The notes beneath the pieces are model-generated. The model did no database searches and was not told where the DNA came from. It was given only the letters and a program-made list of their open reading frames with translations. Below are positions 1 through 7,757 of a DNA stretch of 21,924 nucleotides, piece by piece. Source of the DNA: SHZI01 sp038214295 (GTDB lineage Bacteria; Pseudomonadota; Gammaproteobacteria; Steroidobacterales; GCA-2729495); assembly GCA_038214295.1 (NCBI GenBank), contig JBBQSA010000053.1, forward strand, positions 1 through 21,924. Direction: 5' to 3'. A program made the translations under genes and the position numbers. How positions within the stretch are numbered: the stretch's first letter is position 1; each line of letters begins with the position of its first letter.

Positions 1-730
1 GCTCGCCCTTCGGCGTGTCCGGGCACTCGTCCCTGGCATCCACCACACCGTCACCGTCCGCGTCCGCGGGAGGTGCCGGGGGCGGCGGCGGTGCCGCCAC
101 GGGCGCCGGGGCCGGCCGGGCTGCTACCGGGGCCACCGCGGGTGCCGCCGGTGCTGCGGTGCTGCCTAGGGCGACACTGAAGCCCACATTGAGGAGCAGG
201 TCTGTCAGATTCGTGGTGGCATCCTGGCCCCGGGCCAGCACCTCGGAACGCAGCGAGAGGCGATTGCCCCAGAGGCGCGTCAGCACGCCCAGGCCCAGCT
301 GGCCCTGAAGATCGTCGCCCTCCGAACCGTTGGAACTCGTGTTGACGACACCGACGCCCGCAAGGAGGTACGGCGAGAACATGCCGCTGCGGTTGTAGAT
401 GTTCATCAGGTTGACGTTGATGGCGGTCTGGTCCTGGTCGGGATAGGGGCTGGTGCCCTCACCCCCGTCGTTCGCGAACGTGCCCTTGCCGTTCAGGTTC
501 AGCCGCTGGAAATCGAACTCCACGTTGAAATGCTCGCTAAGGGCATAGCCGAAGCCCACAAGCCCGCCGGCGACGGCATCATCGACGTGGCGGTCACTGT
601 CCGCACTGATGTAGGTCCCCAGACCCTTCAGGTACGCCTGGCCGACCTCTTCCGCCGCCTGGGCGGCCGCATGGCCCAGCAGCAGCGCCGCACCGAGCGC
701 GGTGGTCGTTATTGCCTTGCTTCGTCGCAT
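1..730 (-). CDS. OmpA-family outer-membrane protein, 5' part (C-terminus beyond window)
   Basis: Reading the minus strand from ATG at 730 gives about 243 codons with no stop before the window edge. The protein begins with a signal peptide (MRRSKAITTTALGAALLLG, cleavage near AAAQA-A), followed by about 150 residues with alternating aromatic/hydrophobic strands typical of an eight-stranded OmpA-type beta-barrel (FGYALSEHFNVEFDFQRL, SPYLLAGVGVV, LRSEVLARGQ). An Ala/Pro-rich hinge follows, then DADGDGVVDARDECPDTPKG, a thrombospondin type 3 calcium-binding motif that in this family links the barrel to the peptidoglycan-binding OmpA domain. That last domain would lie to the left of the window. A Shine-Dalgarno AGGGGA (737-742) sits 6 nt before the ATG. 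Role by family: envelope anchoring and structural outer-membrane protein. Confident about the family, not about any specific function. Confidence 0.88.
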   Translation of the reverse strand, partial: MRRSKAITTTALGAALLLGHAAAQAAEEVGQAYLKGLGTYISADSDRHVDDAVAGGLVGFGYALSEHFNVEFDFQRLNLNGKGTFANDGGEGTSPYPDQDQTAINVNLMNIYNRSGMFSPYLLAGVGVVNTSSNGSEGDDLQGQLGLGVLTRLWGNRLSLRSEVLARGQDATTNLTDLLLNVGFSVALGSTAAPAAPAVAPVAARPAPAPVAAPPPPPAPPADADGDGVVDARDECPDTPKGE

Positions 731-942
731 TGGGTATCCCCTAAAAAGGTGAGTGGGTCGTTGTTGGTTCCTAACTTAACCCAGCCCCGGCGCCTTGGCT
801 ATCGCCGTCTTCGGCGTTGCGAAGCTGCAACAGGCCGTCCGCCGGAGGGTCCGGGGCCCATCCTGGAAGCGTGAAGTGCCTCAACGCCCGGCACACGGTG
901 GCTGCCTATCCTCGGCCTGCTGCTGCTGCGGATGGGCCTGTC

Positions 943-1518
943 ATGCGTTTTTCCCGTTGCCACCCCGGGCCAAAGGGCCAGGTGGGTTTCACCCTGATTG
1001 AGGTGCTCACTACGCTGGCCGTCCTCGGGGCGAGCCTCTCCCTCGTGGTGCCGAGCCTGGGGAGTGTCGTGAGGAGTAATCGCAGCGCGACGGCCATCAA
1101 CGAGCTGGTGGCGACGCTCCACGTGGCCCGCGGCGAGGCCATCACCCGCAACGCCCGGATCGCGGTCTGTCCCAGCGAGGACGGGCTCACCTGCGGAGCG
1201 GTTGCCTGGGATGCCGGCTGGATCCGCTTTAGCGACGCCAATGGCAATTACCGCGCCGATGCCGGCGAAGAAGTACTGGGGGCCGTCCCGACGCTTGCCG
1301 GACTCAGGATCCGGACTGACAGTTTCGGGCAGGCGCTGGCTTTCGGCCCTTCCGGGCGTCCGGCGGCACCGGACTCTGCGGCCGGCGGTGGCGACTTCAC
1401 CTTCTGCACCGGGACCTCGGGCGATGGCGCCCAGGTACTCGTTCTTTCCGCCCTCGGTCACCCCGTGCTGGCAAAACAGCGGGCGGACGGTCGCGAGCCG
1501 GACTGCGGCGCCGGCTGA
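943..1518 (+). CDS. GspH/FimT-type pseudopilin
   Basis: 191 residues from ATG 943. The N-terminus has a short basic leader ending in Gly15, then FTLIEVL, the type IV prepilin-peptidase site with Glu at +5 (E20), followed by one hydrophobic helix (about 17-38). The C-terminal globular part carries AVCPSEDGLTCG, a Cys pair placed as in GspH/FimT minor pseudopilins, and further Cys near the end (FTFCTGTSG, EPDCGAG). Length fits the family. By family, the protein is processed by PilD, inserted in the inner membrane and built into a type IV pilus or type II secretion pseudopilus tip. I start at 943 because the leader then has the usual length; the frame stays open upstream, with an ATG at 817 that would add 42 unlikely residues. 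No other pilus gene is in the window, so it is an orphan here. The ribosome site is weak. Confidence 0.85.
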   Translation: MRFSRCHPGPKGQVGFTLIEVLTTLAVLGASLSLVVPSLGSVVRSNRSATAINELVATLHVARGEAITRNARIAVCPSEDGLTCGAVAWDAGWIRFSDANGNYRADAGEEVLGAVPTLAGLRIRTDSFGQALAFGPSGRPAAPDSAAGGGDFTFCTGTSGDGAQVLVLSALGHPVLAKQRADGREPDCGAG

Positions 1519-1902
1519 CCAGTCGGCCGAATGGTAGGGCGGCTCAGCGAGCATTGCGACGCCAACACCAGCGACTTCAGAGCACCGTGGTCACGCCGTC
1601 CCGCCCTGACTGACCCGCGGACGAAGTTGCTTCTGTCTTGCCTCCACACCCGGGTCACGGTAGGGTATCCCGCCTACCAATAAGGCATACCGGCCACCCT
1701 CTGGGGGGAGGAATCTGGCTCCCGGTCTTGCCCTGACGCCGTGCCCGAAGATTCCCCGGATGCCCGCGTTGACGAGGGCCAGGGGAACCGGCACCGGACC
1801 CGGGGGGGGACTGCTCAGTCGGCGAGCTTTGTTGGCTACCGCCCTGTCCCGATCATCTGTCGCGGACAAGGTGCCTGTCTTTATTCTTGGAGGATCGTCG
1901 CA
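1519..1902. other. Non-coding gap of 384 bases
   Basis: No convincing gene. The frame of the downstream surface protein stays open back to 1741, but that extension (54 residues) has no signal-peptide character and lies before a clear ribosome site, so I treat it as leader. An inverted repeat at 1659-1678 (GGTAGG, 8-nt loop, CCTACC) could form a small hairpin without a T-run. No recognisable riboswitch or terminator. It presumably holds the promoter of the surface-protein gene, but no confident -35/-10 pair can be picked. Confidence 0.5.
1889..1894 (+). promoter_or_regulatory. Ribosome binding site that fixes the start of the surface protein
   Basis: GGAGGA, 8 nt before ATG 1903. It supports 1903, which opens directly into a signal peptide, over the upstream in-frame ATG at 1741. 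Confidence 0.8.
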
Positions 1903-3939
1903 ATGAGGAAGTTACTGGCCGCGGGCATCGTCGCCGCGGGCGCGCTGGGTGTGTCGATGCAGGCCAATGCCCTGGCGACGGTCTACGAAATGGATGGCAC
2001 CTTCAGCGACGTCGAACAGGCTTGCACCCAGATCACCTTGCTGTTCGGCGGGTCGGACTGCACCTACGGCCGGAACCGGGCCGGCGCGGCCGGCTCCTGG
2101 ATCGGTGGCCTGTTCAGTGGCGGCCACTACCCCCAGGACGGCGTCAAGGACCAGCCCAGCTACGTTCCGACATCCGGCGTGTTTGACCGACCCAGCCAGA
2201 CCTTTGCACCGGCGGCACCCGACGGCAAGATTGCCGCGCCCGTCAGCGGCACGTTCACCATCGATGACAACGGCACACCCGGCGATCCCACTGACGACCT
2301 GTTGAGCTCCACCTTCACCATCGGCAACATGGCCCGCAATATCGCCACGGGCCAGACGACCCGGGCGATCCAGCGCTGGACCACCATGGACCACGTCATG
2401 GCGCCAACCGCCGTCAATGCCACGGCAACGGTGGCAAACGGAGCCGGCGGCGTGGACTACGTCATTGGCACCCGGGGCTTCCCGACTCCCCGGTGCAGCA
2501 AGACCAATGCGTCGGACTGCTTCCCCACGGCAAATTCGTCCTCAGTCTTCACGGACCTGGACAACACGCCAGAAGAAAATGCCGTCAGCTTCTGGGTGCA
2601 GATCCCGGTCGGGCAGGTGGGTATCGAGCGGGTTGGCCTGCTAGGCGACCCGAACTTTGTGCTCACGCAGCCGCCACCGGCAGACAGTGCGAAAACCGGC
2701 AACCGGGGCGCCACCTCCACCGCCACCTTCACTGGCTACAGCTGCAGCTACAACAGCCTGTCGGCGAACGACTGCGCGGCCAGCGTCCTGGTCTGGAGCG
2801 CTGCTGAGCCGGCCGGCTTTGACAACATGATCATGAAGGTCTCCACGGACAGCCTCGGCGCGATCACGTCCGCACGGATTTACTGGACCGAGGAGTACTT
2901 CATCGGCTTCGGCGGCGCACCGCCCGGCTACGACAACTCCTACCAGGCCGGCGCCATCGACTTCACGGGCGTAGAACAGAGCCTGGCGCCCAACGCCAGG
3001 GACTTCGCCGCTACCGTCATCGAGGACACGACCACCAACACGCTGAACGCCATCGGTAACGTCGTGAACTTCGCCCCGACGATCGTGATCAGCATCGTGA
3101 CTCCGCCGGCCCAGGGCACTGCCACGGTCAATGGCAACGGGACTATCAACTACGACGCCTCCGGCGTGGCTCCGGGCCCCCAGACCATCGTCTACGAAGC
3201 CACCAACGGCACGGACACAGACCAGGGCACCATCACGATCACGGTGGCCGCAGACATCAGCCCCGTGGCGCCGGACGGCACGATCACCATCTCCACCCAG
3301 GGTGCCGCGCCCGGCTCCGGGACGGTCGGCACGGTGAACGTGACGTCGCTGGCTGGCTACTCCGCCGGTAACACACCGCCCAGCACTATCACGATCACGA
3401 CCCCGCCGAACGGGGCCAGCGGCGTGGCGGCTGTCACGGGCACGACGATCCGGTTCACACCCGCAGCGACCTTCTTCGCGGGCTCGGACACCATCGGCTA
3501 CACGATCACGGACAGTAACGGAGACACCGACGCGGGCGTCATTACCGTCACGGTCACAGATGTGACTCCCGTGCTCGCCGACGGGTCGCTCACCACAAAC
3601 CAGGACACGACCAGCTCCCAGCTGACCCTGGGTATCACCCCGGGCAACGGCTCGGTCGCCCAGCACACGCTGACCGTGAGCACGCAGGGAACCGGCGGCA
3701 GCTGCGCACTGTCGGGCACCAAGGTCACCTACACGCCCAACAGCGGCTTCTTCGGTACGGACAGTTGTGTGATCACGATCGCCGATGGCGATGGCGATAC
3801 GGACACCGGCACCATCGATATCACGGTCATCGAGGCTGACGACCAGCTCAAGCTGCCCGGTGGTGGCAGCGCGGTGGACCCGTGGAGCCTCCTGCTCCTC
3901 GGCGCCCTGCCCCTGCTGCGCCGTCGCCGCCGCGCCTGA
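1903..3939 (+). CDS. Secreted surface protein with Ig-like repeats and C-terminal sorting signal
   Basis: 678 residues. Signal peptide 1-25 (MRKLLAAGIVAAGALGVSMQ, cleavage after NALA). Residues 26-370 form an N-terminal region I do not recognise, containing Cys residues at C41/C53, C198/C206 and C281/C291. From about 375 to 646 come three beta-rich repeats resembling bacterial Ig/cadherin-like domains; each ends in a TITVTV-like strand (GTITITVAAD, GVITVTVTD, GTIDITVIEAD) and repeats 2 and 3 carry acidic DSNGDTD/DGDGDTDTG loops that may bind calcium. The end is a tripartite sorting signal: LPGGGSAVDPW, a hydrophobic stretch SLLLLGALPLL, then RRRRRA. This resembles GlyGly-CTERM or JDVT-CTERM tails (rhombosortase or other intramembrane-protease substrates) more than PEP-CTERM. 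Inferred: exported, transiently membrane-anchored, then released to or displayed on the surface. It is a single-gene unit with its own terminator. Confidence 0.82.
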   Translation: MRKLLAAGIVAAGALGVSMQANALATVYEMDGTFSDVEQACTQITLLFGGSDCTYGRNRAGAAGSWIGGLFSGGHYPQDGVKDQPSYVPTSGVFDRPSQTFAPAAPDGKIAAPVSGTFTIDDNGTPGDPTDDLLSSTFTIGNMARNIATGQTTRAIQRWTTMDHVMAPTAVNATATVANGAGGVDYVIGTRGFPTPRCSKTNASDCFPTANSSSVFTDLDNTPEENAVSFWVQIPVGQVGIERVGLLGDPNFVLTQPPPADSAKTGNRGATSTATFTGYSCSYNSLSANDCAASVLVWSAAEPAGFDNMIMKVSTDSLGAITSARIYWTEEYFIGFGGAPPGYDNSYQAGAIDFTGVEQSLAPNARDFAATVIEDTTTNTLNAIGNVVNFAPTIVISIVTPPAQGTATVNGNGTINYDASGVAPGPQTIVYEATNGTDTDQGTITITVAADISPVAPDGTITISTQGAAPGSGTVGTVNVTSLAGYSAGNTPPSTITITTPPNGASGVAAVTGTTIRFTPAATFFAGSDTIGYTITDSNGDTDAGVITVTVTDVTPVLADGSLTTNQDTTSSQLTLGITPGNGSVAQHTLTVSTQGTGGSCALSGTKVTYTPNSGFFGTDSCVITIADGDGDTDTGTIDITVIEADDQLKLPGGGSAVDPWSLLLLGALPLLRRRRRA

Positions 3940-3963
3940 CCGACAACTGACGTGACGAACCTG

Positions 3964-3992
3964 GACCCCGCCGCAAGGCGGGGTCTTTTTTT
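3964..3992 (+). terminator. Rho-independent terminator of the surface-protein gene
   Basis: Perfect 9-bp stem GACCCCGCC / GGCGGGGTC with a GCAA tetraloop, followed by seven T. It lies 25 bases after the stop at 3939 and separates this gene from the methyltransferase. Confidence 0.93.
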
Positions 3993-4026
3993 GGGCATCC
4001 GCAAGCACCAGTCACGGCGTTGACCC

Positions 4027-4620
4027 ATGCACAGCTTTGATCGCCCGGTCGCCCCGGTTCGGCAGCCATCGGCCTGGATCCTGCGCTTTGCCGGGCTGAT
4101 CCGGGCTGGCGGCCCGGTGCTGGACCTGGCCTGTGGCGACGGCCGGCACACGCGCCTGCTCGCCGGTCGCGGACACCCGGTTACCGCCGCTGATATCGAT
4201 GCGACGGGCGTGGCAGACCTGGACGGCCGGCCCGGCATCCGGATCATCGCGCAGGACCTGGAGGCCGGCACCTGGCCCTTCTCGCCGGGGAGCTTCGCCG
4301 GCATCGTCATCACCAACTACCTGCACCGTCCGCACTTCGCCGTCCTGCCTGGCACCCTGGAGCCCGGCGGCGTGCTGCTGATCGAAACTTTCGGGGCCGG
4401 CAACGAGAAGCTGGGGCGGCCGCGCAACCCGGACTTTCTCCTCGCGCCGGGGGAACTGCTGACGGCGTTTGGCCACGACCTGCAGGTCGTGGCCTACGAA
4501 CACGGGATCGAGGACGTGCCGCGGCCGGCGGTGCGCCAGCGCCTCTGCGCGGTCCGCGGGACCGGCCCGTTCAGGGTTATCCCGGGGGTCGTCCCGGCAC
4601 TATTCCCCCGTGCAGGGTGA
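4027..4620 (+). CDS. Class I SAM-dependent methyltransferase
   Basis: 197 residues. Motif I VLDLACGDG (31-39) is the glycine-rich SAM-binding loop; TAADID (53-58) supplies the acidic residue after strand 2; AQDLEAG (75-81) and IVITNYLH (93-100) match the next motifs; LEPGGVLLIETFG (111-123) is the strand-5 region. The fold is that of small Methyltransf_11/TehB-like enzymes. The substrate cannot be told from sequence. There is no strong Shine-Dalgarno before ATG 4027, though the start follows the upstream terminator directly and leaves only a short lead into the Rossmann fold. The last 44 bases overlap the 3' end of the convergent cytochrome gene. Confidence 0.8.
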   Translation: MHSFDRPVAPVRQPSAWILRFAGLIRAGGPVLDLACGDGRHTRLLAGRGHPVTAADIDATGVADLDGRPGIRIIAQDLEAGTWPFSPGSFAGIVITNYLHRPHFAVLPGTLEPGGVLLIETFGAGNEKLGRPRNPDFLLAPGELLTAFGHDLQVVAYEHGIEDVPRPAVRQRLCAVRGTGPFRVIPGVVPALFPRAG

Positions 4621-5404
4621 CACCCTCGACGGGCTTCGAAGTCCAGAGCTGCTCGGCAAAACGCGGAATAGCCATCGCGGCCACCGGAAAACACTCGACC
4701 AGCTGGGATGGCCTGGCCGGGATACCGTCCAGCGCATAACAGAAGAACTCCATGCCCTTGCGCTCAACCGTGTTCCAGAAGCCCCGGATCGACTTCTCGC
4801 TGGCTGACACCGAGCCGTCGCCATTGAAGTAGACGTCGAAGCGGACCTCGCCCGCCGGGGTCTCCATCCGGTACCGGGTCGTGTTGTTCATCAGGTGCTG
4901 GTAGAAGCTCGGGTAGCGCTCCGCCAGGGGGCGGCTCCGGTCGATCTTGCTGTCAACCAGCGCCGGCGCGGGCTTAGGCCAGTCCGCACCGCCGGTTTCC
5001 AGCAACAGGAAGGACAGCAAGGCAGTTCGCTCGGCTTCGGGAACCGGTTCCGGTATGAGCATCCGTGTGCCCGGGATCAGTTGCTCCGGGCCCGCGAGAA
5101 AGTCCCAGAGGCGCGGCACGTTCCACTGGAAGCCCGCGGACTTCAGCGCGCTGGAGACCGGGAAGTCGCCCGCGTTGCCTGCGGTGCGCCCGACCAGCGC
5201 CCAGAGGTTGGGGCCGGCCAGGTTGCTGCCACCCTCCGCAAGGGTGTGGCAGGCGCTGCAGCGCTGCAGGAACGTCGTGCGGCCCTGCTGGTAGTCGGCG
5301 CTGAGCAATTGATCCCGGGTGGGTGCTGCCCCGGTGACGCCGCTGCTGAGCAGCCCGGCACCGAGGACCCCGAAAAGCAGGCAGGCGAACCGGCTGCTGG
5401 ACAT
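4577..5404 (-). CDS. Class I c-type cytochrome with unrecognised C-terminal domain
   Basis: 275 residues from ATG 5404. AAGGTGGAG (5411-5419) lies 6 nt upstream and decides this start over an in-frame ATG at 5464. Signal peptide 1-27 (MSSSRFACLLFGVLGAGLLS, cleavage near GAA). Haem-binding CSACH at 49-53, then GPNLWALVGR (64-73) and PGTRM with M115 as likely sixth iron ligand: a complete monohaem cytochrome c fold (about 33-135). The remaining 140 residues (YPSFYQHL, VRFDVYFNGDGSVS, MEFFCYALDG, LVECFPVAAMAIPRF) match nothing I recognise; C222 and C238 could form a disulfide. Predicted periplasmic electron carrier or small redox enzyme; the partner is unknown. It lies 63 bases downstream of the GGDEF/EAL gene on the same strand, so the two may be co-transcribed. 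Confidence 0.85.
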   Translation of the reverse strand: MSSSRFACLLFGVLGAGLLSSGVTGAAPTRDQLLSADYQQGRTTFLQRCSACHTLAEGGSNLAGPNLWALVGRTAGNAGDFPVSSALKSAGFQWNVPRLWDFLAGPEQLIPGTRMLIPEPVPEAERTALLSFLLLETGGADWPKPAPALVDSKIDRSRPLAERYPSFYQHLMNNTTRYRMETPAGEVRFDVYFNGDGSVSASEKSIRGFWNTVERKGMEFFCYALDGIPARPSQLVECFPVAAMAIPRFAEQLWTSKPVEGVTLHGGIVPGRPPG

Positions 5405-5467
5405 GGCGGACTCCACCTTACGGACAACGCCGCCATTATCGCCACGACGTCCCCGGCCTGCCACTCG

Positions 5468-7612
5468 CTAGCGGTGCCAGCGCTCCAGGGAGCGGCGCGC
5501 TTCCGCGCCCGGCGCGCCCGCCGGCACAGAGCCCACGCAGGCGGCCAGCAGCGCCGGCTCACCGAGCAGGTAGCCCTGGGCCCAGGTAATTCCCAGCTTG
5601 CCGAGGAGATCCAGGGTCGCCTCGTCCTGGACGAACTCGGCCACCGACTCCAGTTGCATCACCCGCGCCACCTCGGCGATTGCCGCCACCACGGACTGGG
5701 AGACGACATTCGTCGGCAGGTCCCGGATGAAGCTGCCATCGATCTTCAGGGTGTCCACGGGGAAGAGCTTGAGGTAGGAAAAGGAACTCAGGCCCGTGCC
5801 GAAGTCATCCAGCGAGAACCGGCAGCCGGTCTTGCGCAGGGTATGCATGAAATTCTGGGCGCGCTGCAGGTTCGCGATGGCCACTGTCTCGGTAATCTCG
5901 AAGCAGATCATCTCGGCGGGCACCCGGCTGGACGCCAGCTGATGCTGGACAAAGGCCAGGAATGACTCGCTGCCCAGGCTCTGGCCCGAGAGATTGATCG
6001 CGAAGCGGGCTTTCGCGGAGGTGAGTGCGATCGCCGACGAACCCAGTAGCGACAGGGTGTTGGCGACGACCCAGCGGTCCAGGTCCTCCATCAACTGGTA
6101 GCGTTCGGCGGCCGACAGGAATTCCGCTGGAGAAACGTGCCGGTCGTCGCCGTCCAGCAACCGCACCAGTACCTCGAAGTAGCGGCTGTCGTCTGCAGCG
6201 TTCCTGACCGGCACGATAGGCTGGCCCAGCAGCGCGAGCCGGCCCCTGTCGATGCAGTTGCGGATGTAGCCGACCAGCTGGATGTCGTCGAAACGACGGA
6301 CAATCGACTGGTCCCCTGGCTCATAGACCTCCACACGGCCGCGCCCCCGGTCCTTGGCGGCGCCGCAGGCAACCTTCGCAGTGGCGAGTGCGCCGCCCTC
6401 CGCGTCGTCGCCTCCGTCCACCGGGGCACTGTTGCCGATGCCGATGCTGACGGACGCCCGGTAGCTGCGGTCACCCTGGCCAAATTCCAGGCTGGCGAAG
6501 CGGGCTGCAATGCGTTCGGCCCTCTGGCGCGCGGCAGCCAGGTCGGTGTCTGCCAGCATCGCTGCGAAGTGGTCGCCGCTGATCCGGGTCACGGGATGGG
6601 TGGGGAGTTCGTCGGCCAGTATCGTGGCGAACTTTTGCAGGACCTTGTCACCCGTCTCCCGGCCCAGGGTGTCGTTGGCCAGGTGGAGCCGGTCGATGTC
6701 GAAGTACATGAAGGCTGTCGATTCTTCACCGCTGACGGCGAGGCTTGCCAGCATCTGCGTCTCAAAGACAGACCAGGCGGCCAGGCCCGTCAGGCCATCA
6801 TAGGAACGTGCCAGGACAGACACGATGTGCGTTACCACGTACTGGCCAACCCTCGCCCGGCGGCGAAAGCTGAATTCCGTACCCGTCCAGCCGGCAAGGA
6901 CCAGCACCCCGATGGTCCTGCCGTCCTCGGCCCGAATGGGAGCCGTGTACAGGTCGGAGGATTCGGCCTCGCCCGGGTCGTCTGCCCGTTGCAGGTACCC
7001 CTGGAGCGTCGCCCGTGAGAGGCGCTCGCCCTTGACGAGCGCGATGCCTTTGTCGGGAATCAGCAGCCCGGCGGACTTCACCTGGAGGTAATGGCAGCAG
7101 AGGGCGAGGATGTCCTTCAGCATGACCTTGCAGTCCGGTGGACCCTGCACGCTGCGCTCCACCTCGTGAAGCAGCCGCTCCTCCGCCGCCTGGACGGCCA
7201 GCTTCCGGTAGGACTCCAGCAGCCGGACACGGAGGCAGAGCTCCCGCTCCAGGGTCCGGGTGGCGGGCAGGACCGCGGCCCTGCAGGCCTCGGCGGTCAG
7301 CGTCGCGGCAGCGGCGGGGACCAGCAGTGCCAACGTGCCCACGGAGTCGGCCTTGTCATCACGTAACGGCAGCAGGTACGCGCTGACCTCATCCAGTTCA
7401 ATGCGGACCGCACCGGCACCCGCCACGGCCGCCGGGCCGAGCAAGGCCGCGCGGCAAGTCTCAGCAAGCCCAGGCGGTGCCGCGGGTCCCCACGTCCAGA
7501 GCGTGGAGCCGTCAACCGCGTAGCAATGAATACCCTGAACCACGGGCACGAGCGCACGCAGCAAAGCGGTGTAGTCGCCGAACACCTTGTTCAGTTCGCC
7601 AGCAGTCGTCAT
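5468..7612 (-). CDS. GGDEF/EAL protein: likely c-di-GMP phosphodiesterase with degenerate GGDEF
   Basis: 714 residues. N-terminal 1-270 has no membrane segment or signal peptide; about 150-265 looks GAF-like (VMLKDILALCCHYL, LYTAPIRAEDGRTIGVLVLA). A GGDEF domain spans about 271-433, but the signature is SGDHF (345-349) and no RxxD inhibitory site precedes it, so cyclase activity is unlikely. The EAL domain spans about 445-690 and keeps the expected catalytic residues: EVL (E480) for EAL, N540 in INLSGQS, E572 in FEITET, D602-D603 in LDDFGTG, K623 in LKIDGSF, ESVAEF (655-660) and Q679 in WAQGYLLGEP. Inferred: cytoplasmic phosphodiesterase degrading c-di-GMP, possibly gated by GTP binding to the defunct GGDEF and by a ligand on the GAF-like region. 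It is divergent from nadA. Confidence 0.9.
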   Translation of the reverse strand: MTTAGELNKVFGDYTALLRALVPVVQGIHCYAVDGSTLWTWGPAAPPGLAETCRAALLGPAAVAGAGAVRIELDEVSAYLLPLRDDKADSVGTLALLVPAAAATLTAEACRAAVLPATRTLERELCLRVRLLESYRKLAVQAAEERLLHEVERSVQGPPDCKVMLKDILALCCHYLQVKSAGLLIPDKGIALVKGERLSRATLQGYLQRADDPGEAESSDLYTAPIRAEDGRTIGVLVLAGWTGTEFSFRRRARVGQYVVTHIVSVLARSYDGLTGLAAWSVFETQMLASLAVSGEESTAFMYFDIDRLHLANDTLGRETGDKVLQKFATILADELPTHPVTRISGDHFAAMLADTDLAAARQRAERIAARFASLEFGQGDRSYRASVSIGIGNSAPVDGGDDAEGGALATAKVACGAAKDRGRGRVEVYEPGDQSIVRRFDDIQLVGYIRNCIDRGRLALLGQPIVPVRNAADDSRYFEVLVRLLDGDDRHVSPAEFLSAAERYQLMEDLDRWVVANTLSLLGSSAIALTSAKARFAINLSGQSLGSESFLAFVQHQLASSRVPAEMICFEITETVAIANLQRAQNFMHTLRKTGCRFSLDDFGTGLSSFSYLKLFPVDTLKIDGSFIRDLPTNVVSQSVVAAIAEVARVMQLESVAEFVQDEATLDLLGKLGITWAQGYLLGEPALLAACVGSVPAGAPGAEARRSLERWHR

Positions 7613-7757
7613 GGGCGGGAGCTGCCTTGCAGTCTTACACTTTAAAGCACTGAAATAGTGAGGGTTTTGTGGGAAACCAAACGTGAAGTCCCTCCCAGAA
7701 TCCGCGCCAACCGCACTGCCTTATACTGACCTCCCCAAATCTGCGAACTGCGGCAAT

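Noticed and set aside
1..180. GC-rich repetitive stretch at the left edge as a DNA repeat array.
   Set aside because: It is explained by the Ala/Pro-rich hinge and calcium-binding motif of the OmpA-type protein on the minus strand.
803..816. CGCCG-TCTT-CGGCG inverted repeat as a terminator.
   Set aside because: Only a 5-bp stem, no T-run, and it lies upstream of both flanking genes, not after one.
817..942. 42-residue extension of the pseudopilin from ATG 817.
   Set aside because: It would place the prepilin cleavage site after a leader of 57 residues, far longer than usual.
799..1554. Long minus-strand open frame opposite the pseudopilin.
   Set aside because: Arg/Gly/Ala-rich shadow typical of high-GC DNA; the plus-strand protein has a clear prepilin motif.
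1741..1902. N-terminal extension of 54 residues on the surface protein from ATG 1741.
   Set aside because: GGAGGA at 1889-1894 and a textbook signal peptide begin at 1903; the extension would bury the signal peptide.
2641..4008. 455-codon minus-strand open frame across the surface-protein gene.
   Set aside because: Low-complexity Arg/Gly/Asp composition, runs through the terminator hairpin, and opposes a gene with signal peptide and sorting tail.
7683..7757. GTG 7683 as nadA start.
   Set aside because: Extra residues show no family similarity and a possible -10 box lies downstream of that GTG; cannot be excluded fully.
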